A stretch of 64,000 nucleotides of DNA from Litoreibacter meonggei. Its GTDB lineage: Bacteria; Pseudomonadota; Alphaproteobacteria; Rhodobacterales; Rhodobacteraceae. Position numbers and translations under genes: made by a program. The number at the start of each line of letters is the position of its first letter. Position 1 is the first letter of the stretch. The stretch spans positions 248,001 through 312,000 of the forward strand of contig NZ_RCCE01000005.1 of assembly GCF_003663885.1 (NCBI RefSeq), in the 5' to 3' direction. Positions 17,553-26,707 of the stretch are shown one piece after another. Under the pieces are notes generated by a model that was not told the origin of the DNA, searched no databases, and saw only the letters and a program-made list of their open reading frames with translations.

Positions 17553-19366
17553 GCTGCACGCGACGCACGTTTGCGCTCGTGCGGGTCAAGGTGACGCTTG
17601 CGCATACGGATGGCGTTCGGGGTGACCTCAACCAGTTCGTCATTGTCGATATAGGCAATCGCCTCTTCCAGCGACATGCGCACAGGTGTGGTCAGGCGCA
17701 CCGCTTCGTCGGTACCGGAGGCCCGCACGTTGGTCAGCTTCTTGCCTTTCAGCGGGTTCACTTCCAGATCGTTCTCGCGGGAATGCTCGCCGATAATCAT
17801 GCCCTGATACACAGCCTCCTGCGCGCCGATGAAGAACTTGCCACGGTCTTCAAGGTTGAAGATCGCATAGGCCACGGAAACACCGCTTTCCATCGAGATC
17901 AGAACACCCGCGCGGCGGCCAGGAATGGTACCCTTGTGTGGCGCCCACTCATGGAACACACGGTTCAGAACACCGGTCCCGCGCGTGTCGGTCAGGAATT
18001 CGCCATGGTAGCCGATCAGACCACGCGACGGCACATGCGCGATGATGCGGGTTTTGCCCGCGCCCGCAGGCTTCATCTCGGTCATCTCGCCCTTGCGAAC
18101 ACCGGTCAGCTTTTCGATCACCACGCCGGAATATTCATCATCCACGTCGACAGTGACTTCTTCGATTGGCTCGTGACGCACGCCGTCAATTTCTTGGAAC
18201 AACACCTGCGGGCGAGAGATCGACAGCTCGAACCCTTCACGGCGCATGTTTTCGATCAAAACGCCCATCTGCAATTCGCCACGACCGGCAACCTCAAAGG
18301 CGTCTCCGCCCGGGGTGTCGGAAATCTTGATGGCGACGTTGGACTCGGCCTCTTTCATCAAGCGGTCACGAATGACGCGGGACTGCACTTTCTTGCCGTC
18401 CTTGCCCGCCAACGGGCTGTCATTAATCCCGAAGGTCACAGTGATAGTCGGCGGATCAATCGGCTGCGCGGGAAGCGCGTCGCTCACGTCCACGGAACAC
18501 AGCGTATCAGCCACAGTCGCCTTGGTCATACCGGCCAGCGAAACAATGTCACCAGCTTCGGCCACATCAATAGGCTCTTGGGTCAAACCGCGTGCTGCCA
18601 GAATTTTCGTAGCGCGGAACTGCTCGACCTTGGTGCCATCAAGTGACAGGGCCTTGACGGTTTCGCCAACTTTCAGGGTGCCCGTTTCAACACGGCCCGT
18701 CAGAAGGCGACCAATGAACGGGTCGGCGCCCAACGTAGTCGCCAACATGCTGAATGGTTTGCCGCGATCAGCAACCTGCGCAGGGGCAGGCACGTGCTCA
18801 ACAATCAGGTCCATCAGTGCGGACAGGTCTTTGCGTGGCCCGTCAAGTTCCATATCAGCCCAGCCAGAACGGCCAGAGGCATACATGGATGGGAAATCCA
18901 GTTGATCGTCCGTCGCACCAAGGTTCGCGAACAAATCGAAACATTCGTCCAAAGCACGGTCCGGCTCGGCGTCGCCTTTGTCTACTTTGTTCAAAACCAC
19001 AATCGGACGCAAACCCAAGGCCAGCGCCTTGGAGGTCACGAATTTGGTTTGGGGCATCGGGCCCTCAGCCGCATCGACCAGCAGCACAACACCGTCCACC
19101 ATTGACAAGATACGCTCCACCTCGCCGCCGAAATCGGCGTGGCCGGGAGTGTCGACGATGTTCATACGAATGCCCTTCCACTCAACCGAGGTGGCTTTGG
19201 CAAGAATCGTAATCCCGCGCTCGCGTTCCAGATCGTTGCTGTCCATGGCGCGCTCTGCCACGGCTTGATTTTCACGGAAAGAGCCGGATTGCTTGAGCAT
19301 TTCGTCCACAAGCGTCGTTTTGCCGTGGTCAACGTGAGCGATAATCGCAATATTGCGAAGGTCCAT
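17549..19366 (-). CDS. typA: translational GTPase TypA/BipA
   Basis: The 605-residue protein starts [28 protein letters not shown], with the G1 motif AHVDHGKT, and has [16 protein letters not shown] (G2), [16 protein letters not shown] (G3), [12 protein letters not shown] (G4) and the BipA-specific domain with [21 protein letters not shown] and the C-terminal [17 protein letters not shown]. BipA is a ribosome-binding GTPase for 50S assembly and stress or low-temperature growth. It converges on the DUF4123 gene, with the two stops inside a shared TTAA. Length is typical. Confidence 0.97.
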   Translation of the reverse strand: MDLRNIAIIAHVDHGKTTLVDEMLKQSGSFRENQAVAERAMDSNDLERERGITILAKATSVEWKGIRMNIVDTPGHADFGGEVERILSMVDGVVLLVDAAEGPMPQTKFVTSKALALGLRPIVVLNKVDKGDAEPDRALDECFDLFANLGATDDQLDFPSMYASGRSGWADMELDGPRKDLSALMDLIVEHVPAPAQVADRGKPFSMLATTLGADPFIGRLLTGRVETGTLKVGETVKALSLDGTKVEQFRATKILAARGLTQEPIDVAEAGDIVSLAGMTKATVADTLCSVDVSDALPAQPIDPPTITVTFGINDSPLAGKDGKKVQSRVIRDRLMKEAESNVAIKISDTPGGDAFEVAGRGELQMGVLIENMRREGFELSISRPQVLFQEIDGVRHEPIEEVTVDVDDEYSGVVIEKLTGVRKGEMTEMKPAGAGKTRIIAHVPSRGLIGYHGEFLTDTRGTGVLNRVFHEWAPHKGTIPGRRAGVLISMESGVSVAYAIFNLEDRGKFFIGAQEAVYQGMIIGEHSRENDLEVNPLKGKKLTNVRASGTDEAVRLTTPVRMSLEEAIAYIDNDELVEVTPNAIRMRKRHLDPHERKRASRAA

Positions 19367-19655
19367 TAGACTAACCTTGTAAGGAGTGTTTGCGCGCGAC
19401 CTAACGCACTAAGCCTACAAACGCCAGCTAAAACGGGTGAAGTGGGCAGGTGACGCATGTGGGGGCTAGGAAAGTCCGGTTTGCAAACCAATTCGCCTAC
19501 ATCGGCCTCATTTTAGACGTTGAGTACGCGTTCGGTCTCATGTTGGACAGGAATATGGAATGTACATTGTCCGTTTCCGCAGGGGCGGACAGATTTTGGG
19601 GCACTAACCGCATCGGCCCTCTGGCCTACTCGCACGGTTTGATGCAGCTTGCGGC

Positions 19656-20876
19656 ATGGACCTAATCATCGCGGAAATGATCAGTACGGCCACCATCGCC
19701 ATTGCGGTGTTCGGTATCGTCTTCTGTCTCATGCAGGCAGAATTTACCCGCGTGAGCCGCAGTTTTGCGGCGTTTCTTGCCGCGGTCGCCGTGAACAACC
19801 TGCCCGGCGTACTCAATCGCTTATTCCAGTCCACGCAAAACATGCATCTTCAGCCAGCTGACCTGATCTTATGGTTGTCCAGCTCATTGTGCCTTGCACC
19901 GCTGTTTTGGATCTATGTCGTTACCTTGACGTCATCAGCGCAGAAGGGTCCCGCGCATCTTTACCGACACTTTGTGCTGCCTGCACTGGCGGTGCTGGTC
20001 GGATTGGTCATGATCCTATCGCCACAGGGTCTATGGGCGGAGGTCATCACCGAAGATATCTTGCAAACCTACGGCTGGTGGTCTGGGCTGATAGTGGCGG
20101 CCGCGCTTTTGGAGTTAGCAGTCTATCCACAAATGGCCATCTACCTGTTCTTGATCATACGCCGCATGATGCGCTACCGCCTTTTGCTGCGCGATGTATA
20201 CGCCAGTACCGAAGAGCACGAAATGCGTTGGATTTATGTGATTGGCGGTTTGGGGGCGCTCTTCTGGGTGGCTCAGGCGCTTATTTTGCTGATCGCCTTC
20301 GACTTGGAACAGCCCCGCACACCGCCTGCAGTCGTGACCATTGCCGGTCTGGCGGGTCTTGGCTTGGTGGCCACAATGACCCTCTGGGGGCTGCGGCAAC
20401 GCCCGCCCTTGGTGCCCGACCCCGACGACAGACACCCACCCGAAAACGCCGAAGATCAAACGGGCGAGAAATACGAAAAATCCGCCCTCAGCACGGAGGC
20501 ATCGACACGCATCGCGCGAAAACTTCGTGCTGCTATGGAAAAGGACCATTTGCACCGGGACCCGAACCTGTCGCTATGGGTTTTGGCCCGGCACATCGGG
20601 GCTTCTCCAAATTACATTTCCCAGACCCTGAATGAGGTAGTCGGCGAGAACTTCTTTGATTTCGTCAACGGCTACCGCATCGCAGAAGCCAAGGCGCGTC
20701 TCGCTACAACCGACGACTCCGTGTTAACGATTACCTACGATGTCGGCTTCAACGCGCGATCCTCGTTTTACAACGCCTTTAAGCGTGTCACCGGCGAGAC
20801 CCCCACACGTTATCGCAAAACACTGTCTCATCGTGATGGGATGGACGACGTCAGGGACGGATTGCGCGACTTCTGA
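19656..20876 (+). CDS. membrane-bound AraC family transcriptional regulator
   Basis: The 406-residue protein has an N-terminal domain of about seven hydrophobic segments (residues 4-250) followed by a cytoplasmic C-terminal AraC HTH pair: LSLWVLARHIGASPNYISQTLNEVVGENFFDFVNGYR-type helix 1 and ITYDVGFNARSSFYNAFKRVTGETPTRYR. The layout is a one-component sensor in which a membrane domain controls a DNA-binding domain. Its ligand and targets are unknown; the small lipoprotein gene 31 bases downstream is one candidate. The 289 bases upstream, back to typA, contain no supportable gene. Confidence 0.88.
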   Translation: MDLIIAEMISTATIAIAVFGIVFCLMQAEFTRVSRSFAAFLAAVAVNNLPGVLNRLFQSTQNMHLQPADLILWLSSSLCLAPLFWIYVVTLTSSAQKGPAHLYRHFVLPALAVLVGLVMILSPQGLWAEVITEDILQTYGWWSGLIVAAALLELAVYPQMAIYLFLIIRRMMRYRLLLRDVYASTEEHEMRWIYVIGGLGALFWVAQALILLIAFDLEQPRTPPAVVTIAGLAGLGLVATMTLWGLRQRPPLVPDPDDRHPPENAEDQTGEKYEKSALSTEASTRIARKLRAAMEKDHLHRDPNLSLWVLARHIGASPNYISQTLNEVVGENFFDFVNGYRIAEAKARLATTDDSVLTITYDVGFNARSSFYNAFKRVTGETPTRYRKTLSHRDGMDDVRDGLRDF

Positions 20877-20907
20877 TCCCATCTCGATTGATCAGAAAGG
20901 ACCCTCA

Positions 20908-21090
20908 ATGAAAAGATACCTAGTTTTAGCTGTGCTTGGACTAAGCGCATGTGAATCACCCGCTGAGATATCAGCACGCGAACAACTCGACGCCGCCTGT
21001 GTGGCCGGAAACCTTCAAGCCTGCACTGCCGTTCAACAGAGAGTTGCCGCAGAAAATCAGGCCCTTGCAACCACCGCTGCAGGATTCTGA
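20908..21090 (+). CDS. small lipoprotein
   Basis: A 60-residue protein with a lipoprotein signal (MKRYLVLAVLGLSACES, lipobox LSAC). The short mature part has two further cysteines (LDAACVAGNLQACTAVQQRV). A GAAAGGA ribosome site supports ATG 20908; the longer frame upstream overlaps the AraC gene and is not needed. It may be co-transcribed with the regulator. The function is unknown. Confidence 0.7.
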   Translation: MKRYLVLAVLGLSACESPAEISAREQLDAACVAGNLQACTAVQQRVAAENQALATTAAGF

Positions 21091-21538
21091 TAAACGCAGC
21101 AACGCATCTGAAAATAACTTTTGCCAGCACAGGAAGGTTTTGGGCGGTTGCAACGGGAAGGAATTCATCGTTTGCACCGCTCGGCCCCTCACTCCGCTAT
21201 CCTCAACTCGAAACGCGTTTGGTGAGTACCAGAAGGTTTCCTCTCCAATAATCTGCCCCGCAATGGAGCAGACCCGTGACGAGCGACCGCAAAGGGCTGG
21301 ATCTTCTGCGCATGATCTATCCGTTCTCTGAAACCAGCCTAAGCTGCGACACAGAAAATCGGCAAACTGGGCTCGAAATCGCGATCGCGCCATTGTCTTG
21401 GGCATGGAACCGGCGCCATCCGCATCTACGCCAACCGGAAGGGTGATCCGGTATTCACCACAAAGGTTTACTGCACTTTTTATGTCGGTAGTAATCCGTG
21501 TTGAGCCATTGCGAGACGCTAAGTTCAGCGGCTTGCCC
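21091..21538. other. 448-bp region with no intact gene
   Basis: Neither strand has a convincing intact gene. A protein-like tail reads GHGTGAIRIYANRKGDPVFT and ends at TGA 21502-21504. Upstream, a different frame reads TGLEIAIAPLSWAW, so this may be the frameshifted end of a lost gene. I could not assign a family. Confidence 0.35.
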
Positions 21539-21772
21539 CTATGATGCCTTCCAATAGGCGTTGGCCTTTGCGATCGTTTGAAAATGCGTGGCGACCACGG
21601 ATGACGCGAGGATCAGGGAATTGGCGTCATGCTCGTATACGCTTCGCAGCTCGGCGCGAATTTCCGGGTCAGGTTGCGTCATTTTGACAGCGACGCGAGA
21701 CATCTTGACGGCGAGTTCATAGCCCTCTTGTGGGGTAGAGGTAATCAGGGATGGAAGCCAGACATCAGACAT
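21539..21772 (-). CDS. hexameric tyrosine-coordinated haem protein (HTHP)
   Basis: The 77-residue protein matches HTHP throughout: WLPSLITSTPQEGYELAVKM, VAVKMTQPDPEIRAELRSVY and ASSVVATHFQTIAKANAYW. HTHP, known from Silicibacter pomeroyi, is a hexamer of small helical subunits that bind haem through a tyrosine (here probably Tyr46) and show peroxidase and catalase-like activity. ATG 21772 has an AAGGAAT ribosome site at good spacing. It is the second gene of a minus-strand pair with the secreted protein at 21829, facing a MarR regulator. Confidence 0.88.
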   Translation of the reverse strand: MSDVWLPSLITSTPQEGYELAVKMSRVAVKMTQPDPEIRAELRSVYEHDANSLILASSVVATHFQTIAKANAYWKAS

Positions 21773-21828
21773 AACATATTCCTTTCTTGGAAGAGGTGAG
21801 CCGCGACGATGCACGGCTCTTGAAGCGC

Positions 21829-22587
21829 TTAATCGAGCCTACCGGGTAAGCTAAGATCGCCGGATGCTACGTCAAAGACATCGACAACGCAAAGCAGCGG
21901 TGAATGGATGTTGGCGTTCACGCGTAGGGCGGCTGTGACGCCATCATATGCAGCACCTTGCAGGTCAACATCGTGGTTGAATGCAACGTTGACTGCTATT
22001 TCAGGGCCATCAAAAATCGGGGTAAAACCTGGGCTATCCAAGAAAATCGGAAAGCCTGGCCATGTTGCCGGTAACCTCGGTGTGGTGCCTTCGGGGATGT
22101 CGCGCACCGCCAATGCACCAGCACCGCATGCCTCGGTTGGGGATAGAACAACCCAATGGCTGTGCCAGATAACACCGTCATTCGATGGATCGCCGTCCAG
22201 GTTTTCGTCATATAACGGCGTGTCATCAAAATCTGGATGGCTGGTCGCGGCCAATGCAAGGATGCCAGTCCCACCTTCGAATCCAACCGAAGAAGGATCA
22301 AGCGACGTCGGCCAGACATATGACAACACGTCAGAGCCCCCCACAGCCCCTGTCGCCGTGGGTACATCGGAACCTGCGACTCCGTTTGTCGTCATGTGGA
22401 AGGTGACCGTGTTGGCGTTGCGATGCGCATGTGCGCCAAGAATATCGAACGCTGCAATCTTTGAAGCGTCTGCGTCTGACAAGATCGCACCGTCTTGCTT
22501 AACGGCATGGCCATGATCACCTGCGGCGAACACCATACTGGCTGTTAATGTGAGCGTCGCAAACAGGGGAATGAATTGGCGTTTCAT
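21829..22587 (-). CDS. exported histidine-containing protein, unknown
   Basis: The 252-residue protein has a Sec signal peptide (MKRQFIPLFATLTLTASMVFAA) and a mature region opening GDHGH. Later His-rich spots are ILGAHAHRN, VIWHSHWVVLS and VAFNHDVDL; aspartate-rich blocks such as YDENLDGDPSNDG suggest metal or calcium binding. I do not recognise a family. ATG 22587 follows AAGGACATCAC. It lies 56 bases upstream of the HTHP gene on the same strand, so the two are probably one MarR-controlled operon linked to haem or redox (inference). Confidence 0.7.
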   Translation of the reverse strand: MKRQFIPLFATLTLTASMVFAAGDHGHAVKQDGAILSDADASKIAAFDILGAHAHRNANTVTFHMTTNGVAGSDVPTATGAVGGSDVLSYVWPTSLDPSSVGFEGGTGILALAATSHPDFDDTPLYDENLDGDPSNDGVIWHSHWVVLSPTEACGAGALAVRDIPEGTTPRLPATWPGFPIFLDSPGFTPIFDGPEIAVNVAFNHDVDLQGAAYDGVTAALRVNANIHSPLLCVVDVFDVASGDLSLPGRLD

Positions 22588-22604
22588 GTGATGTCCTTTC
22601 AATG

Positions 22605-22667
22605 ATATCGACTCACTATTAGTATCGAGTCGAAACTATTGCAATGAATATTTCGAGTCGATACTAC
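22605..22667. promoter_or_regulatory. cluster of TATCGA(C/G)TC operator-like repeats between HTHP operon and marR
   Basis: Three related elements lie in the 87-bp divergent gap: TATCGACTCA at about 22607, TAGTATCGAGTCGAAACT at 22620-22637, and in reverse orientation ATTTCGAGTCGATACTA at 22650-22666. Elements two and three contain TCGA-N-TCGA, an imperfect palindrome, and are inverted relative to each other. They fit operators for the adjacent MarR protein controlling both promoters. Confidence 0.65.
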
Positions 22668-22674
22668 TTGAGAT

Positions 22675-23217
22675 ATGAAGCAAGACTTAGAAATCCGAGA
22701 ACTGATCAATCGCCTCACGCGCCTTGATGCGGCGACCGCATGGGGCGGCGATTTGAACCCGACCCAACGCGCTGTTCTGGACTATCTCGGGCGGGCCAAT
22801 CGGTTTTCGCGCAGCCCCTCGCATGTGGCCGAATATTTAGGATCTACACGCGGGACCGTGTCGCAATCTTTCAAGTCGTTAGTCCAAAAGGGCTACGTGA
22901 CCGAGCGCCGATCAAAGCTTGATAAGCGCGCGATTAGCTTTGAATTGACTGAGACTGGGAATGCCGTCGCAAGTGCACAGAATCCTTTAACCATTGCGTT
23001 GGCTGATTACCCGGAAGGCGAGAAGGATAACCTATTGGCATCTCTGAGGGGGGTGCTTGGGGCAATGCTATCGCAAAATAAGAGTCGTCCGTTCGGGATA
23101 TGCAGCTCATGTATGCACCACGAAACGACATCCAATGGCGGCTATTGCAGGTTGCTGTCCAAACCGCTTCTACCGTTCGAAACACATCAGATTTGCTATG
23201 AACACGAAACCACGTGA
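22675..23217 (+). CDS. MarR family regulator with cysteine-rich C-terminal tail
   Basis: The 180-residue protein has a winged-helix DNA-binding domain (residues 25-100: LNPTQRAVLDYLGRANRFSR, HVAEYLGSTRGTVSQSFKSL, GYVTERRSKLDKRAISFELT). A distinctive tail follows with Cys143, Cys146, His148, His149, Cys158 and Cys174 (GICSSCMHHE, GYCRLL, HQICYEHE). Such a cluster could hold zinc or an iron-sulfur group or act as a thiol sensor. It diverges from the exported protein/HTHP operon across the repeated operator-like boxes. Its stop shares GTGA with the downstream pseudogene start. Confidence 0.85.
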   Translation: MKQDLEIRELINRLTRLDAATAWGGDLNPTQRAVLDYLGRANRFSRSPSHVAEYLGSTRGTVSQSFKSLVQKGYVTERRSKLDKRAISFELTETGNAVASAQNPLTIALADYPEGEKDNLLASLRGVLGAMLSQNKSRPFGICSSCMHHETTSNGGYCRLLSKPLLPFETHQICYEHETT

Positions 23218-24036
23218 ACTGTCTGACGTCAGCGCAACTCGAGATCGCCAAAGCGCGGGGTACCACGCTCGTCACCGTGCGAACTCAGTTTCAGAGAATA
23301 ATGGAAAAAACCGGCGCGCACAGTCAGGCCGAGTTAATGCGAAACACGCTCGCCATCAGTCAGTTTTTCCAAGACATGGCTCCGATTGCCGATGTCGCAG
23401 GCCACCCGTTCAGAAAGCAGTTCGATATTATACGCCCCGGTGGTCGCAGCCTGGACGTTACGTTGGCTGGCGACATGTCAGGTTTGCCGGTAATAATCTT
23501 GTCGACCTTGTGCCGTCACACCTATCCAGCGTGGTACGAAGAGGAGTTGGCCAACGGCGGAATTTTAGCAATTCACATGTGGCGACAAGGACATGGGCGC
23601 AGCGATCCGTTGCCAAACGGCAGCGACATTGTGCAAGGTATGGCCGACGATCTTATCGCGCCATTGGATCAACTCGAGATCAAGCGCTGTCCGGTGACTT
23701 GCTTCGACGCCTCTCTGGTCGACATGCCGGGCGTCAGCTTAGCGCTAGAGGAAGCGTTGTTAGGCTCAATTGCGCAAGGCATCGAAGAGAACTGCCGAAC
23801 GCTGCACGACGCATTCGGAGACTGGACGGCCGACCTCTTGGCCTGCCCATTGCCGCTAGAGAGATACATGGCGACGAAGACCCTTGCATACCGCTGGAAG
23901 ACATCAAGCAGGCCATCCAGAACCACATCCCTCGCGCCACCTTAACGGTGGTGAAAACAGCGGCTATATGATGGCCTACCGCAGCCCACAGGTACTTATC
24001 GACCGAGTCCGGGCAGCTCATGGGATGCAGGATTAG
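23214..24036 (+). pseudogene. LuxR-type HTH / alpha-beta hydrolase gene, frameshifted remnant
   Basis: The first frame reads a LuxR HTH (LTSAQLEIAKARGTTLVTVR, TQFQRIMEKTGAHSQAELMR) that lacks the usual dozen residues before ARGTT, then an alpha/beta-hydrolase-like body to about 23860. The match then moves to another frame with EIHGDEDPCIPLEDIKQAIQ, a typical hydrolase C-terminal motif. Near 23950 it moves again to ENSGYMMAYRSPQVLIDRV, ending at TAG 24034-24036. Two frameshifts plus an internal deletion indicate a dead gene. HTH-hydrolase fusions of this type are known in Rhodobacterales. Confidence 0.75.
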
Positions 24037-24245
24037 CCCGGCGATACTCACAACCCAATGGCACCCTAAGAGCAGGTATCCGGCTCGAAACAGAGGTCCG
24101 CAACTTGAGCTCAGTGCGCCCATTCCGTGCATGATTCATCAATGTCTGTTCTACGGGCAGGGCAGACATTGGCGACAACGCTATAAATGCTGGCTTTCGA
24201 AACCAGACGGTCACCAATGGCCATTCTACGCAACCGGCAAAAGCA

Positions 24246-24863
24246 CTATTCTTTCAGAGCAAACGACCCGACCTTCACGTCTCCAGCTGCTCGGTAGCGG
24301 GCCATGGTCACTCCGGTTGTCGACGTTTGTGTGTCCGCCAGTTCAAAACCCTGTGGTATCGCTCCACCGCCAAACAGTCGCTTACCCGACCCCAGAACGA
24401 CCGGAAAGGTCCAGATAAACAGCTCATCCGCCAGTAGGTTTTCAAGTAGCGTCTGGATCAACTGGCTGCTGCCTTGCACGCTAAGTGGCAGGCCGTCACC
24501 TCGTTTCAGTTCTGCGACACCCTTCGCGACATCGTCGGTGATCGCCTGACTGTTCTCCCAATCCAGCGCGGCGGATGACGAGGTGGCAACATATTTGGTG
24601 GCTTTGTTGAACTTTTGAGTGACGGGATTGTCGTCGCCTGCATTCGGCCAGTGGGCCGCGAAAATGTCGTAGGTCTTGCGTCCAAGAAGCAAATCATACT
24701 CCTCCGACATGGCTCGCCCCATAACCTCTCCCATCATGTCATCCCAATAGGGCTGCGACCAGCCGCCGAGCGTAAACCCGCCAGATGTATCCTCGTCCGG
24801 TCCACCGGGCGCCTGCATCACGCCATCGAGGCTCATGAAGGTCTGGATTTTGATCGGTCTCAT
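24246..24863 (-). CDS. dihydrofolate reductase family protein (RibD C-terminal-like)
   Basis: The 205-residue protein starts MRPIKIQTFMSLDGVMQAPG, the usual opening of the RibD-C/YwjB DHFR-like family, and keeps YDLLLGRKTYDIFAAHWP, SVQGSSQLIQTLLENLLADE then LFIWTFPVVLGSGKRLF. The family binds NADPH and reduces pterin- or flavin-like or unknown substrates; no substrate can be given. It diverges from the TetR gene at 25034, so that regulator may control it. Confidence 0.88.
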   Translation of the reverse strand: MRPIKIQTFMSLDGVMQAPGGPDEDTSGGFTLGGWSQPYWDDMMGEVMGRAMSEEYDLLLGRKTYDIFAAHWPNAGDDNPVTQKFNKATKYVATSSSAALDWENSQAITDDVAKGVAELKRGDGLPLSVQGSSQLIQTLLENLLADELFIWTFPVVLGSGKRLFGGGAIPQGFELADTQTSTTGVTMARYRAAGDVKVGSFALKE

Positions 24864-24996
24864 GTTGTGCTCCTATCCATCAGGCGTCGAGTTTGTCTGC
24901 GTGATCAGTGAAGGTCCGCTCATTCGCCATCGGAACCGCGAGAATGAAACCGTCGATGTAGCCTATTGCCTCTTTCCATTCGGGTTTGTTGTTTCG

Positions 24997-25025
24997 TTGA
25001 CAGCATACCGACCGTATAGTATGTA
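24997..25025 (+). promoter_or_regulatory. promoter of the TetR operon with overlapping inverted repeat
   Basis: TTGACA at 24997-25002 is a perfect -35 box; a 17-base spacer leads to TATGTA at 25020-25025. Within the spacer and -10 lies CATAC (25004-25008) - N10 - GTATG (25019-25023), a plausible TetR operator for autoregulation. The TetR start codon is only about nine bases past the -10 box, implying a very short or absent leader. Confidence 0.55.
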
Positions 25026-25033
25026 TATCAATT

Positions 25034-25696
25034 ATGTCAAGACCGACCAAAAACTCCCCTGAGCGCGGTGATGCGCGGACACGGCTGCTGGAAGCCGCCC
25101 GCGATGTGATCCGCAAGAAGGGTTTCGCAGCGACTTCTGTTGATGATTTGTGCCAGTCGGCAGGGGTGACGAAGGGCGCATTTTTCCACCACTTCAAAAC
25201 GAAGGACTCGCTTGGAGTGGCTGCGGCAAACTACTGGGCGGAGACAACCAGTGCCTTTTTTGCTAGCGCACCCTATCATGAGCCGGACGATCCGCTGGAC
25301 CGGATTTTGGCGTATCTTGATTTCCGCAAAGCGATCATCGACGGCGAGACCTTCGAATACACTTGTCTGGTCGGAACCATGACGCAGGAGGTGCATGACA
25401 GCGCCCCAGCGATCCGCGATGCCTGCTCCGACAGCATCTTTGGTCATGCCGCGACTCTTGAGGCTGATATTCAAGCGGCCCAAGAGCAGCGCTGCATCAA
25501 TGTGGACTGGTCCGCCGAAAGCCTCGCCCGTCATACGCAAGCTGTTCTTCAGGGCGGTTTTATTCTTGCCAAGGCCGCTGGCGATCCAAACCTTGCCCGC
25601 GAGAGCGTTGATCACTTGATCCGATATTTCCGCCAGATTTTTAACGTCGCTGATACGGCGTCACAGAAGGAATACGCTAAACCTAAGGAGACTTGA
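25034..25696 (+). CDS. TetR/AcrR family transcriptional regulator
   Basis: The 220-residue protein has the TetR HTH at residues 14-58: ARTRLLEAARDVIRKKGFAA, TSVDDLCQSAGVTKGAFFHH, FKTKDSLG. The variable ligand-binding domain follows. No ribosome site is visible before ATG 25034 and the -10 box is very close, so translation may be leaderless. It heads a run of four small genes (VOC, GFA-like, DUF6958-like, VOC) and diverges from the DHFR-like gene; these are its likely targets. The inducer is unknown. Confidence 0.92.
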   Translation: MSRPTKNSPERGDARTRLLEAARDVIRKKGFAATSVDDLCQSAGVTKGAFFHHFKTKDSLGVAAANYWAETTSAFFASAPYHEPDDPLDRILAYLDFRKAIIDGETFEYTCLVGTMTQEVHDSAPAIRDACSDSIFGHAATLEADIQAAQEQRCINVDWSAESLARHTQAVLQGGFILAKAAGDPNLARESVDHLIRYFRQIFNVADTASQKEYAKPKET

Positions 25697-25698
25697 AA

Positions 25699-26178
25699 AT
25701 GGATCATGCGTCCAAAGTGCGAACCTGTTTCTGGTTTGAAAAAGGCGGTGTAGATGCGGCCGAAGAGTATGTTTCTCTCTTACCGAACAGCAAGATTGAT
25801 GCCGTCCGCGACAGCGGTCGTCCCGATGACCCGATGATCGTAGAATTCACGCTTGCGGGCGCGCCGATGATGATCCTGACGGCAGGGCCGCACTATGAAT
25901 TGACGCCTGCCGCGTCGATCAGCGTTCTCACCGAAAATCAGGAGGAAACCGACCGACTTTGGGCCGCGTTAACTGAGAAAGGTGGTGAAGCCCGACGGTG
26001 TGGGTGGTTAGTGGATCGCTTCGGTGTGTCTTGGCAGATCGTGCCGAAACGTTTGCCGGACCTTCTGGCTCACACGGATGCGACCATTGTGCAGCGCGTC
26101 AGCGAAGCCATGATGCAGATGGGCAAGATCGACATTGCGGCGCTTGAGGCAGCGGCGAAGGTGCCAACTCATGGGTGA
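25699..26178 (+). CDS. VOC family protein, PhnB-like
   Basis: The 159-residue protein fits the PhnB/3-demethylubiquinone methyltransferase-like VOC group: KVRTCFWFEKGGVDAAEEYV, LLPNSKIDAV, MIVEFTLAGAPMMILTAGPH, and CGWLVDRFGVSWQIVPKRLP. Such proteins are metal-binding betaalpha-betabetabeta folds of mostly unknown activity. An AAGGAG site supports ATG 25699 rather than the TTG two codons earlier. It begins immediately after the TetR stop and overlaps the next gene by eight bases. Confidence 0.85.
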   Translation: MDHASKVRTCFWFEKGGVDAAEEYVSLLPNSKIDAVRDSGRPDDPMIVEFTLAGAPMMILTAGPHYELTPAASISVLTENQEETDRLWAALTEKGGEARRCGWLVDRFGVSWQIVPKRLPDLLAHTDATIVQRVSEAMMQMGKIDIAALEAAAKVPTHG

Positions 26179-26707
26179 CAAAACCGAGATCGCATGTTCC
26201 TGCGGGCAGACTCGCCTTGAAGTGCGGGGCAAGCCTATCGCCAGTGTCGAGTGCTGCTGCTTGTCGTGCCGCGAGGCCGCCGCGCGGATGCAGAAACTTG
26301 ATGGCGCGCCGCACATCCTGACGGATTATGACACCACGCCCTTCGTAATGTATCGGAAGGATCGTGTGCAGTTCGTGGCAGGGACCAAAAACCTCGCATC
26401 GTTTCGCCTGAAAGCTGACTCATCATCGGAACGGGTGATCACCACTTGCTGCAACTCTCCAATTTATCTGGATTTTAAGCACGGCCACTGGTTCAGCCTT
26501 TACGGCGCGCTCTGGCCCGAAGGCGCGCTACCGCCGCCCGAAATGCGCACGATGGTGTCGGACTTTCCCGATGGCACGCATCTGCCGAACGACATTCCCA
26601 ATGCCAAGAAGCAGAGCCTTGGTTTCTTCGCCAAACTCTTCGGTGCGTGGGTCGCGATGGGATTCCGCACTCCAAAAACACCCGAGACAGGAGAGATCAA
26701 TGTCTGA
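26171..26707 (+). CDS. GFA/CENP-V-like zinc-binding protein (DUF6151-like)
   Basis: The 178-residue protein has the cysteine pattern of the GFA-like fold: ACSCGQTRLEV at residues 7-17, then ECCCLSCREAA near residue 30, and TCCNSPIYLDF near residue 95. These would bind zinc. It resembles the DUF6151 branch more than true glutathione-dependent formaldehyde-activating enzymes, so no reaction is claimed. It overlaps both neighbours by eight bases, indicating tight coupling within the TetR operon. Confidence 0.75.
   Translation: MGDKTEIACSCGQTRLEVRGKPIASVECCCLSCREAAARMQKLDGAPHILTDYDTTPFVMYRKDRVQFVAGTKNLASFRLKADSSSERVITTCCNSPIYLDFKHGHWFSLYGALWPEGALPPPEMRTMVSDFPDGTHLPNDIPNAKKQSLGFFAKLFGAWVAMGFRTPKTPETGEINV

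Noticed and set aside
21330-21504. Protein-like tail GHGTGAIRIYANRKGDPVFT
   Set aside because: Looks like the end of a lost gene but no family or start could be identified; kept only as a note in the gap entry.
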